NCBI GenBank assembly: GCA_030267565.1
Contig: BRXU01000003.1
Location: 5,989,001 to 6,053,000, forward strand
DNA: 64,000 bases
DNA from: Pleodorina starrii
Taxonomy: Eukaryota; Chlorophyta; Chlorophyceae; Chlamydomonadales; Volvocaceae
Direction: 5' to 3'
In this document: positions 23,209 through 62,854 of the stretch, in pieces
How positions within the stretch are numbered: the first letter of the stretch is position 1
Layout: each line of letters starts with the position of its first letter
Program-made: the position numbers and the translations under genes
Notes under the pieces: model-generated
What the model was told of the DNA's origin: nothing
Database searches by the model: none
The model's input: the letters and a program-made list of their open reading frames with translations, nothing else

Positions 23209-24013
23209 CTATTACGAGCCTCCTCCACCGAAAGCTCAAGCCAGCCACCCAGCAACCGCCCTGACCGCCGCCACACGTGCGAAGTCGCCCTCCGGCGCTA
23301 CCTTTCGGCGCCACCACCACTGCAGCGCCTGATACGACCGCTACCCCGTCGCCGATAAACCAGAGTCTGAGACGGTTGCGAAGATGTGGTAAGTAGCAGC
23401 CTACCCACCCACCCACCCCACCCACCCCTAGGCACGGCTACCCCTCGGCCGCACAGGGCGTTCTCCCACTGCAACAAACTAACAACCATTCCCGAAACAC
23501 ACAGCTGGGCTTCGTGGGTTTTGCGTTTCTGTGGTTCCAGCGTTCCTCAGCTTGCGGCAACGCGAAATCCACCACCCGACCCGACCCGGGCGATCCTCTT
23601 CATCAGGCCTCGCAGTCTCTCGCCCGGCGCGCGCCTCTGTCTTTGAATATGCTAGCCCACACGCGCCTCTGTCGCTGCCGCGGCCGGTGCAGCCACGGGC
23701 GCGGGTGCGGGCGCGGGCGAGGCCGTTGTCAACAGCAGCGTGTATTGCAGCTGCCAGCAGAGCTGTCGGCCGGCGGCGTGTTGGGACTGGCGGGCGGGCG
23801 GGCGGGCGGGCAAAGGGTACACGACCATGCGATGTGATTACGATGTGAGACCATGTGTAATACAAGGACCGCGGTACGAGTACCGAGTACGAAGAACGAC
23901 CATGGCCGCCGCCAGTCGCCACGTTTGAGCGTTTCGGGGGGGCAAAGGGGATGCACCACTTCAGTTGCGGTGCGCCGAGGAACCCGCACACTCAGGGTCG
24001 AGCACAACGACGG
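23209..24013. other. Intergenic region downstream of the lipid-transfer-like gene
   Basis: No gene supported. Contains short GGGC repeats (about 23795-23815) and (CCCA)n near 23402-23428. Long minus-strand frames (about 23991-23479) carry no domain and start beyond the predicted stop. Confidence 0.5.
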
Positions 24014-27000
24014 TCAGCGCCGCTGCGGCGTCCACACTGAGCAAGCGCCGCTGCGCTGCAGCCTAGAGATGGTGCCGTACTGCCGTACATACCTTGTAGC
24101 TGGGCGGGACGTCCCGGGGATCCTCCGTAGAGTCACCCTCGTCGCGAGCAGCCGCCTCGAAATCCGAATCCGAGTCGGATCCGCCCGCCACCACGCCGCC
24201 GGAGGGGTCCGTCGCGGCGGCGGCGCCCGCCACACTCGCCGCCGTCGCCGTCGCCGCGCCGCCGCCGGCCGCAGTGGCGCCGCCGCCGGCGCCGCCGGCG
24301 CCGCCTGCTCCTTCCACGAACAGCGCATGCAGGCCGGACGCCAGGCGCCGCGACAACTCCTCCGCCGCTTTGCCGCCGGATGCCTGGCAGGGAAGGGAAG
24401 GAAAGGGAATGAAGGGGAGCACGTGCCCGTGCGCCAACCCTCAGTTTCCTTGCCCGGGCCGGGCCCTACCATGACAAAGGAGGCCCTTCTGTAAGAGCGG
24501 GTGCCGCAGAGGGGTTGAGCGGGTGGCGCCGAGGTAATGTCGATACACACACACCGGGCCGGGCCAGGAAGAGGATACACCCCTTGAAGCGCCACATGCG
24601 AGTACGGCCAAGTACGGCTGTTCTTTGCCTGACTCGACAGGTGCCCAGCCTGTTCAGGCGGCCTGGACCTGGGCTAGGCTGTATATATATTGTGTCAAAG
24701 TAGGTGGGGACTGTCGTACACATGTCGTACATTAGTTGCCAGCCGTAGTCACCGTCCGCACCTGGCTGGGGTCGTTGTACAGCAGTGCGTCGTGCAGCGC
24801 CGTCCACATGCGCGGCAGCTGCTGCGGCCCGGGGCGGGTGAGGTCGACCAGTTGGGCCAGGGGCGGCAGGCCGGGGGTGGGCGGTTGCTCCGAATGCAGT
24901 GTGCCCTCCAGGCCCTGGTGACAGGAGAAAAGGGGGATGAAGGGGGAATGAAGGGGGGAATGATACCGCAGCGTTGGATCGGAGAGGCGAGGGCGAGGGG
25001 GGCCGGGGGAGCAGTGGATGTTTTCGATGGGAGCGCGAGGCGCGAGCTGGCGCACACATCGGCCCCGCACCACCACATCCTTTGAAAGGGGAAAGGCAAA
25101 CAGACGCACCAGCTCGGGGCATGTGATCTGAATGCTGTCGTAAAGAGATCCCGCGAAGCTGCCGACGGTGCCGTACACGGACGCCAGCCTACTGGCGACG
25201 CCCACGGCGGCGGCGGCGGCTGCGGCAGCGGCGCCGCTGCCTCCGCTTACAGAACCTTGGCGGCCCCGCTGCTGCTGCTGCTGCGGCTGCAGCTTCTCCA
25301 GCACTCCCTTGACGACGCCGTCCTCCTTGAAGGTCAGCGTGGCCATAAGGCCCGTGCTGGGGCACTGAATCACCAGCTCGCCTGGGTACGGCAGTACGGT
25401 AGACACACACAACAAGGTACGGCAAGAACGGAAGGGTTTGGAAATTCTCTCTCATGGGAAACGCCTTCCGAGACGTTTGATATTATATATATTATTGTGG
25501 AGCCCTGATTGTAGCAACGACAGCCACAGTGAACGGCAATGGATCCAGATGCGGACTCGCGCACGTGCGGCAAGTCGCCAATTGGCAAGTGGTGAGTTCA
25601 TGTCCAAGACAAGAAAACGGCTATTTCGCATGCCTCCGAGTGTTCAGGTGCGCACCGTCACATTCACATCTCGTACCTTTGAACTCGGGGTGCGCTGTGT
25701 ACGGCAGATTGCCCCGGAGCACCAGGTTGGGCAGTACGACAGTGTACTGCTCCTGCGCGGCGGCGGCAGCCGCGGCGGCGGCGGATGCGAGCGGCTGCTG
25801 CTGCAGCTGCTGCTGTGCTGCCACTTCTGCGGCTGCGGCTGCAACTGCGGAAGCGGACGGCGAGTAAAGCGCCACGTGGCCGCCGCCATCCAGCCGCACC
25901 TGAAAAAAACACATCGTGGCCTCAGCCATCCTTCGGTGGTAGACCGTGGACGAGGAAACCGAAGACCGTGGACGAGGAACAGCACCCCGCAGGAAGGCGG
26001 CGGCATTAGGAAGCGCCGCAGACCTCTCCACGACCCACGGGTCATGCGGGCGCGCGGGGGGGGGGGCGCACGACCCACAAAACCGCCAGATGGCTCCCCC
26101 ACCCCTCCCCCCGCCCCCCGCTTCCGACCCGCGCCCCATCGTCACACACCTTGATCGACACATCCCGCCCCAGGCGCTTCGCCTTGACCTTGACCCGTGG
26201 CTCCACCCGGAACGACGCCACCACCGCCGGCGGCGCCGAGCCGGGGGGCGCCACCTGGAGCTGCTTGGGCCCCTCATTGGGGTCGAAGCTCAGCACTTCC
26301 TGGATGTGCACGCGGGGGACCGACGGGCCCCCGGCGGCGCCGCTCGCGCTGCCGTCGGAGGCGCCGGCGGCCCCGCCGCCTCCGCCGCCGCCACCGCCGG
26401 GCCGGCCGCCGCTACCTGGACCTGCGGGCGATCAGGCGGGGAAATCACAAGGGGTGGAGGGCGGTTGGCCCCGGGAGGGAGAGAGGGAGGGACCCGGCTA
26501 GGACATGTTCGGTCCGAGTGGACCCAACGTTGGCGGGAAGGAAGAGAGGGGTGGGAGGGAGGGAGGGGAGTAGGGAGGGAGGGAAATAAGAACGGCCCGG
26601 GGCGAGGGGAACGCAACGCAGTTACCTGGGAGGGAGGGAGGGAGGGAGGGAGGGAAGGGGGTTTTCACGTGTTTCTTGCGCAGAGTTGCAGAGTCAAAAG
26701 TCCAAAGTGGGCCCTCAGCTCAACTCAACTCACCCAACTGCCGTACAGTCACGTGGTGGTGGCCGAGCGTCGTGATGGGCAGGTCGTCGGGGTCGGGCCT
26801 GCAGCGGACAACACACACATACACACATACACACATATACCCACACATACACACACACGAGAGGGGGGCGGGGGGCACAGAACGAACCGATGGGAGCGTC
26901 CCGTAGGAACGAGTGGTGTAATCCAGGATGGGTGGATGGGTGGTTGGGCTCCAGGCGACGCCCCAATGGGCGAGTCGGGTACTGGTGGAGGGCAGCGAGC

Positions 27001-27636
27001 AGCGGGCCAGAGCACAGAGCTCAGGGCATACAGCATAAAGCAGAGCACACACGGTAAGGAAACCAGGAACACCCGGAGCGGGTCCTTTCTCCGGGTTCTT
27101 CTGACTTTCGGATCAGTCGGCAAGCCCGGAAACGACGAAAGGACAACGCAGACGCGTGCCAGCCTGTCTTACATCCCCCCCTCTCCCGCAGCAAAGCCAG
27201 CCCTCCCCGACCCGACCCGACCCGACACCCTCCCACCCACCCGCCCACCGACCCACCCGCCGGGCCGGAGCATGTCAGCCAGTACGGCAAGCACGTAGCG
27301 TACGACAGCCACGCAGCGCTCCAGGGGATCTTCCGCCAGCGCCGCCAGCAGCAGCGCCTCTCCGTGGCGTGTAAACTTATCGCGCTGCAACCGGGAGGGG
27401 GTGGAAGGGAAGGGAAGGGGGCGCTTCAGCTTAGGGATGTGGACCGCACCGACCAACCAACCAACCAACCAACCAACCAACCGACGCCAATCGGTCGCGG
27501 CGGGCAGCGAAGCGGCGGGCGGGTTGGCCATACGTGCCTTGAGCCATATGGGTTGGCGCTGGCCGCCGTACTTCCGGTCCCGTGGCTTGAAGATGCTGCT
27601 GACCCCGCCGGCACCGGGCCCAGCAGCGGCACTCAT
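24014..27636 (-). CDS. Oxysterol-binding-protein-like (ORP family) lipid-transfer protein, divergent
   Basis: Nine phased exons (minus): 27636-27478, 27384-27257, 26798-26734, 26421-26150, 25899-25677, 25381-25110, 24914-24762, 24383-24093, 24055-24014; about 534 residues. ORP-like order: WRRL then GEALLLAALAEDPLERCVAV (helical N-terminus), KAKRLGRDVSIKV and GGGHVALYSPS (compare FxGxSV...GxVxL), EQYTVVLPNLVLRGNLPY, FKGELVIQCPSTGLMATLTF (compare GEC.I.C.KTGY.A...F), and QLPRMWTALHDALLYNDPSQ (compare ESR.LW..V..A....D). Known role: sterol/phosphoinositide exchange at membrane contacts. The family hallmark KP(Y/F)NPxLGE is absent, and the HHPP signature would be the poorly matching GHHHVTV, so the assignment rests on the C-terminal half. 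Gly/Ala/Gln-rich insertions interrupt it. Start 27636 is chosen over an in-frame Met at 27837, whose extension crosses an ACACGC microsatellite. The last, 14-codon exon is tentative. Confidence 0.6.
26620..26660 (+). repeat. (GGGA)n tract
   Basis: GGGAGGGAGG run inside intron 26733-26422, with similar but shorter runs near 26550-26585. Confidence 0.7.
26812..26860 (+). repeat. (AC)/(ACAT) microsatellite
   Basis: ACACACATACACACATAC-type repeat next to the acceptor of exon 26798-26734. Confidence 0.8.
27454..27482 (+). repeat. (CCAA)n tetranucleotide at an exon-intron border
   Basis: Seven CCAA units. Read on the minus strand they are TTGG repeats that form the donor side of exon 27636-27478, so the exact donor is ambiguous by multiples of four bases; phase selects 27478. 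Confidence 0.8.
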
Positions 27637-29312
27637 GGCGCCGCCTGCGCGCCGCTCGCCCTCCCGGACTGCGTGCTCGCGCGTGCGTGCGTACGTGCGC
27701 GCGTGCGTGTGTGTGCGCGATTGATTCAAGACGATAGCTGTCGGTGCTTCTGCTACTGCTTCTGCTGCTGCACTTGCTGCTGCCGATGTGACAGTTGCTG
27801 CCGCTCCTGCCGATGGCGCCGCTGCTGCTGTGGCCACCTGCGCACCGGCAACCGAACGAGGTGGCCACCGATGGCGCCGCTGCAGTCGCTCCTCCGCACT
27901 TAAGGAGGGACCTTTTGCTGGTGCTGGTGCTGGTGCTGCTGCTCTGACGATGATGTCGCTTCGCTGGTAATAGTGATATCGGGGCTGCTGGCGGATGCTT
28001 CTGAGTCCTGAGTCACCTCAAGGTGCCCAGGTACTGGTGCCAATGGCCGGTTCCTAGACGAAAGCGGACGCAAATGCAATCGCACGGGCGCCGCAGCCGC
28101 AAGCACAGGGAGCTGGGCCTATCTGGGGTTGGTTCGTGCAGGCGGCAAGCTGGCAGAATACGGTGTCGGTTCGTAGCAACCGTATGGGTTTTCGTCGCGA
28201 GTTTCGGACGGCATGCAGACGGGGGCGATGTTTCCGGCTCTGGCATGTTGGCGCACGGCTTCCGTCGCTGCTTCTGGGACCGACCCCGCCCTCTTCTGGG
28301 ACTCGCCGACCGGCTGGCTGACTGTGCTGGTTCCATTCAGCAGCCTGCTGCAGCTAAGTCGATATCTTTGGATGTTTTCGCTTTGTAGATGTTTCGATGC
28401 CATTCTAGAAATGCTCATCATCTCTCGTGCGATTGGCCCGGAAATCGTCGGCCCGCTTACTGTAGGGGGATTCTCTGGCCCCTGCAACAGCGCAGAGCCT
28501 CCCGCGGCGCCCAAGGGGAATGGTCCAGGTGGACGCGCAGTGTGCCCTGGTTTGCCACAGTGGCAAGGGACCTCTCTCAGGAGAGGCCCCCCTCAAGCAG
28601 CTCATAACTGCGGAAAGTGTGGGACTTGCGTAGCTGTCGCAGAACAAGCTGATCTGCACGGGAGACTGCCAGACCAGGGGCCGGAGGGGCGGGGGCGGGG
28701 ATAAGGGTTGGCGCTTGGCGGTGGGCACTGGTTTAGCCCGGAAGCAAAGCAGGGGGGAACACTTAACTAGTATTGACAACAGAAGTGCAGACTCAGCATC
28801 GACGCGTGGAAAGCATTGTGGAAGTGAACGACCACGACGCGGGGAATGAAAGGTGGTTTCGCCGCAGCAGCGTCTTATCATAAGTTTCTTTCATAAATTG
28901 CTGTGGCTGTCTGCTTTACTTACACGGCGACTCGGACCTGCCCCTTGGGAGGCAGCGCGCTCCGAAGTCAAGTCCGTAATAGGCGGCACAATGGAAATCG
29001 CGGGTAACGCGACATCGCGGTAGCGCGGGTGGCCGAGCCCCAAACCAAAGCCAATGTATTGCTTTTCGTAGCGCAATTTTGTTATGGTGTTTGTATCCTT
29101 AAGGCATACTTGTATATAGCACATTGAAAGCCTCCAGACAAAGCTTTTGCTTATATGCACAATACCACAAGCCTTTTATTAACGTTATTTGCCCCATAAC
29201 AAATCCCTTTGGAAGCTCAAGCCCTTGCGCCTATGACGTGCCGAAGTGACCGGGGCGCAGCAGGCGCAGCATAAGCCACGCACCTTCGCTTCGGATCAGT
29301 GCTGAACTAGAA
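27637..29312. other. Divergent intergenic region (shared promoter region)
   Basis: Separates the minus-strand lipid-transfer-like gene from plus-strand FANCI. Contains GCT/CTG-rich repeats (about 27745-27960) and, closer to FANCI, a clear AT-richer stretch (29060-29210). No gene, tRNA or conserved frame is supported. Confidence 0.5.
29113..29118 (+). promoter_or_regulatory. TATA-like motif upstream of FANCI
   Basis: TATATA within TTGTATATAGCAC, about 195 bases upstream of the FANCI start codon, inside the AT-rich patch. A motif match only. Confidence 0.25.
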
Positions 29313-44867
<15,555 letters not shown>

Positions 44868-44965
44868 GGGCAGGAGAGAGGAGAGAGGCGAGGGGAGGGG
44901 AGAGGGGAGGGGAGGGGAGGAGGGCTTGGCGCGTTCGATTGGCCTAGCAACGGTCCCTGAACTGA

Positions 44966-45010
44966 AGGTTTTCTGAGTGCAACGCTAGAAAACCAAGGTT
45001 TTCTGTGAAC
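44966..45010 (+). promoter_or_regulatory. Inverted/direct repeat in the FANCI 3' UTR
   Basis: AAGGTTTTCT, then AGAAAACC, then AAGGTTTTCT again within 45 bases, about 100 bases after the stop. The first pair can form an 8-bp stem. Function unknown. Confidence 0.4.
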
Positions 45011-45235
45011 TCAGAGGAGTTGTGCCCTCATAAGGGCGTTGGTACGGCACATGGTGCCAGTTAAGGTGTCCGCGAAGGCGTGGAGGAGTGATTTTCGGGT
45101 TTTGTAGCTACATAGGGTGGTTGCTGCGAGGCTGTGGGCATTAAGGCCTTAGCGATAGCTTTCGCGGTAGCCGGCCCTCACCCGGCCTACCTACCGAATA
45201 AAGACGGCTTTCATTGCTTGCAGGTACCCTTTGTG

Positions 45236-45240
45236 TGTAA
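45236..45240 (+). terminator. TGTAA polyadenylation signal candidate (FANCI)
   Basis: TTTGTGTGTAACG about 370 bases after the FANCI stop; the algal-type signal at a normal 3' UTR distance. Confidence 0.6.
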
Positions 45241-45259
45241 CGAACGATGATTTCTCATG

Positions 45260-46920
45260 AAAACGCTTTCTTTGCTCCGCTGCGGGTGCCTTGTGCTGTT
45301 ATGCGACAGGAGGTTTGGGCTTTGGGGGCCTGTGAATGGTTTGGGTTTGAGGGTATCCCATCGAGACGGGGACGGGAGGGGCGAGGGCCACAAGCACTCA
45401 CACAAGGCAACCGATGGGGGCACGATACGACACGATTTTGTTTTTTGGCACGGCAATGGCCTGCGCGCGTTGGTGGTACGTGTTTAGTGTTGTGTCGCCA
45501 GGTGATGATGCGGTCGTCTCGTGTGATTCCATTCTTTTCGTGGGCAGGAGGAGGTACGCGGTTTGTGTTTGCGACAGTGATTCAAAGGGGCGGGTGGTGC
45601 TGGTTCCGGAGCCAACGGATGCGGTGCATTCGGTCGGGCGGCTTTGGAAGCCGGGCATCGGCCCGCTGGAGCGCCGGCGTGAGCGGTGCGTTCCGTCGCC
45701 TGGAGTTCTGGATTAGTCGAAAGATTCGCGGTGCCTTAACGTCAGGTGTGAAAGAGCGTACAAGGAAGAAAAGAAGGGAAAAGATGCCAGGAAGCCCTCG
45801 CGTTTTTTGGCGCTTTGGCGTCCTAAGATTTTGACGGAAAATACCCACAGGCCATAGCAGCATGTATTCGTGATCCTTTTGTGCCAACATGTTTTCTCTT
45901 GTTCGCGGACGGTGGTCGCTTGAAGTGCAGGATTCAATGTAAATAACTTCACTAACTCTTTGAGGGCCACCGGCTGGGGACTGGCAGCCAGTTGCGACAG
46001 GCATTACAAGCGTATTCACGTGCAGTCTTAAGGTCACGTTTTTTTGAGAAGGAAAAACGCTTGAAGGTTGGCACGTTCAGTAACTGAAACAGGCTGCAAC
46101 GTAACCCGGGCTGCTCTTCCAGATGCTCGCTAGATGGAATGGTTAACACGTCTGAAAACGCAGGGCTAATTTATGGGAATTTTCTTTATTTTTAGGCGGA
46201 CCCAAATCCCGCAATTACGCATCTTTGTTTGCAGGCCGCGCCGTTGGACTGCCGCCTACGCTAGAAACTGTAAACCCTGGAAAAAGTTGACGGCGCCTTC
46301 CCCAGCGTATGTAGATGTGCACATTTCGCAAATCGGCAAGAAATTGGAGCGGCTGTGCGTTGCGGTTTCGCATGAGGGTTCCGAGCTAAGCCCGGTTAGC
46401 CCGCGACTTGAACCAGGAGCGCAAATGTAATATTTCGGCTGCGAACAGAAACCTCACTTATCGGCATGCCACATTAGGAAATTCAGTAAGCGCGGACGAA
46501 CTGGATTTCCAAGAAGCTGATGAGCGCGCAAGCAACCGACAGCGCTTACGGCGCACGCCGTGCCCCTTGCTTGGAGCCCAGTGCGGGCCGGCACGGTGCA
46601 GACTAGCACTGTAATACGATCTATGCAAAGGCGCTCTGTTACAGTGTCCTGGCTGGCTTCTAACCTTCTGATGCATCGGTACGACTGCTGCTGATAATGA
46701 ATGGGTTCGCAATTTCCGTTTTGACAACTGCCAAAAACAAATAGACACGTAGTATATGTGTGACTTACCGTTACTGACGTTCCCGGGGTATGGACTTTAT
46801 GGTCGCAGGAGAGCACACCACATGACTGTGTCGCGAGGTGGCTTGCGACTATAATTTCCAACCACGCCGCAGTGAACTATTCTGCTTATCCATGCATCAC
46901 CTTTAGGAACTGGTTATGCC
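45260..46920. other. Intergenic region between FANCI and the p25-alpha-like gene
   Basis: Less GC-rich than the neighbours, no simple repeats of note. A 195-codon plus frame (45247-45834) and smaller ones have no recognisable domain and no alga-like codon bias (many Phe/Trp/Cys). Probably FANCI 3' flank plus the promoter of the next gene. Confidence 0.5.
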
Positions 46921-46926
46921 ACCTTC

Positions 46927-60127
<13,201 letters not shown>

Positions 60128-62030
60128 TTGAGGTGTCAACTGCCGCTCCTTGACCGGTCGGCAGGCTTTGGCAGACGGGCGTCGTCGAGAAGGGAAGGGA
60201 CGACGGTGCCGAAATATACTGGAGGATTTTTTAAAGAATGGAAGGGTGCGGGTGAGCACCGGGTTTGGGGACATTCCGGGCGAAGGGATGTGTGCGGTTG
60301 TGGGGAAGTGGGGAAGGGAATACCGGAAGGTTGGAGCTGCTCCAGAAGGGGGTGCGTGGTGGGGACTTCATGTATCCATGATCTGGTTGGGCGCCAACGC
60401 GCCGGCGGACAAAAAGCAGTGCGTGCGTCTGCGCGGGTGTCTGTGCCGCGCGCGTTTGACGCCGCTTTCGCTGCGTTTGTTATTACCATATGAAATATAC
60501 GTCGTCGAATATACGTCGGACGGCACAGCAGGAAGGTGAATTTCCCAATAAATGGTTGGGGCTCGCGGACGCAAAGAGGCATTGTTGGCGCGCGGCGGCT
60601 GAGCACAAGCAGCACTGTTTTTTCCCACTGTTTTCCTTCACTGTGTTTCGTGGCTAAACCGGTATCATGGCAGGCCATCGAAGCCGTGCCAGCAAGTGAC
60701 GGCAGGCGATGGGAGGTGGCTTAGACATACGATGATGTGGTTTACCGAACTGCGCTCGGTGTGTGTGTGCTTTTGTTGGCGTTGCGGCCTTGGTGCATTG
60801 GTGGACCAGGAAGGTTCGCGCGGGCAGTCTGGCGGCAAGGGTTCATTTTCCGGTGGGCCAAACTTCATTTTCTTGCCTGCGCATTATTGGGCGAGGCCCC
60901 GGGCGCGAAGCGCCGTGCCTCGCCGTGCTCGCCTGAGCCGCGCCGCGGCTCTACGTCCTTGATGCGGCTGCAGCAGGATTGTTTCACGGTGATATGATTG
61001 CGGCGTAATCATACCGTGACGCACGCGGATCTTAGCTTTGGCGACTTGGGGAAGGGAGGCCTGCTGCTTGTTCTCGGCGCCGACAGCGGAAACGGCGCAG
61101 GAATGGCTTTGGAGTCCGAGGAGAGCGTGCCTGGAAGAGTTAGACAGGCATGCCGCCGGATAGGTAGTGTGTATGTATAATAGGATTGCGCGTTGTTGCT
61201 GCTGCACAGCGCGTGTTGTGGCGCGAAAAACAAAATATACTCACGGAGTAGTTTGCATCCCCGCACTCCATTACAGCCTGCTTAGCAGGCAGGCATGCTG
61301 CACGCCGTGGAACTCGCGAAGCCTCCGACCTTCCAGTTTACTTGGCGCTGTCGCTGGGCTGCAACACGCCCGCGCAGGGACAGGGGCACTTGACGCCTGG
61401 ATTGATCAGTCATTCCCACGGTTGTTTGTTTACAAGTCCGCCCGTAAATGGCTCTTTCCCGACGCGGCGTGGACTTCTTTCGTGGCTTTTGCCGTCGCTC
61501 CGTGGGTTCGATACCGTGAATGGATATTCAGTACTAAGAGTGTTTGGTACGTTGCGTACAGAGACTTGTGGCGCTTGGGATGAAGTGCTCGAGGTGGCAA
61601 GGAGCCTCGACGATTTGCGCTACTTGACTCGACGACGCGTCGCCGTACTATCCCGCGACGATCCATTTTCTCACGATTGGCTAGCTGGGAGCTTGACTTG
61701 CAGGGCTGCTGGAGAGGTTGAAATGCGTCACGGATTGGGATTCCTTCAATAATCTGCGCTTGCCGTCCGCGAGGAGGTGCAAAGAGGCGCAAGCGACAGT
61801 ACCGGTACAGTAACACAGGCTAGCTAGGCACTTGGTCGATAATGCATTTTTGCCATTGCTGGTCGTCTCCAAATAAACTCCTAAGCGCAGCAGTGGCATG
61901 ACCGGGCGCACTTTGAGTGACATGTGAACATTTGAGTGCGCATCTCGCATCGTACCTCGAGCTAACGGCAAAACAGCTTGTTCCAGCTGGTAAACTGCAG
62001 GGTTCTACTTAAAGAGACGTAATAATAACC
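60128..62030. other. Intergenic region between the two EF-hand genes
   Basis: Lower GC in its second half. It contains an inverted repeat at 60985-61017 (CACGGTGATATGATT with AATCATACCGTG). Several 80-180-codon frames on both strands show no domain and no splice support. No TGTAA close to the 60127 stop was found. Confidence 0.5.
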
Positions 62031-62035
62031 TTCAG

Positions 62036-62048
62036 CTCTATATATATG
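62036..62048 (+). promoter_or_regulatory. TATA-like box upstream of the 3'-most gene
   Basis: CTCTATATATATGCC about 210 bases upstream of the proposed start at 62253; the strongest TATA-like string in this flank. Confidence 0.3.
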
Positions 62049-62252
62049 CCATTTCGTTAGGAAGTTCGACTGACAGTTCGACTGAAGCCGCTACCCTAAA
62101 ATTGTGACATCATGCCTTAATGTGGGTGGTGCTGCTTTAAATGTCTTGCAGTTATTTAGCCCCTACTCAGTTAGCTGTAACTCTAGGAAAATGTGCGGCT
62201 GAGGCCGAAGCGTCGCATCCGCATGCACAGGGCTGCACCCTGCGTGTAGGCT

Positions 62253-62820
62253 ATGGACGATGACGCTTCAGGCACTTATTACGAGCCCGACATTGAATCC
62301 ATAACTCCAACAACGGTGCGTTCCCGCGTAAGTAACAGCACTTGAAAACATGTTCCGCGGCAATTACGCGGGAGCGCTTTGTCATGGGTATGACGTGCAA
62401 GCTACGTAATCAACTTGACGATGGTTTGATCAAGCTTTTCAATATTGCGATTTGGGAGGGACCTCGTTTGTGGGGTTACATGGCGAACCCAATCGTGGCA
62501 AAAGAACACGCAGCCCTCAACTTGCTCAGCACCCGCAACAAAAAATCTCATCGCGGCAAAGAGCGGGCGTGTGAAGCCCTGCTGAAATTCAAATGTCGGC
62601 GCGCCGTGGAGACTATGCGACTTCCGCGCTTCTACGACCCGCCAGAAACGCGCGCGGGGACTTGCCGCATCAGCTCAGACTGACGTAGACACGCCCTCGT
62701 GTCGGATTCCCATTTCCTTCCCCCCACCCACCACAGCGCAAGGTCCCAGCACCCCACCCTCGTCCAGGCCCGCGGGCTGCTTTGCTTTGCCGCCCTGGCA
62801 AAACCTAGGACAACCCTGCG

Positions 62821-62854
<34 letters not shown>

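Noticed and set aside
24063..24437. Independent 124-codon gene with an Asp/Ser-rich tail
   Set aside because: It is the penultimate exon (24383-24093) of the lipid-transfer-like gene in the same phase.
28213..28881. Frames of 130-163 codons between the lipid-transfer-like gene and FANCI
   Set aside because: No domain, mixed composition, overlapping frames on both strands of equal length.
29012..29062. tRNA-like string GGGTGGCCGAGC
   Set aside because: An A-box resemblance only; no B box or pairing arms downstream.
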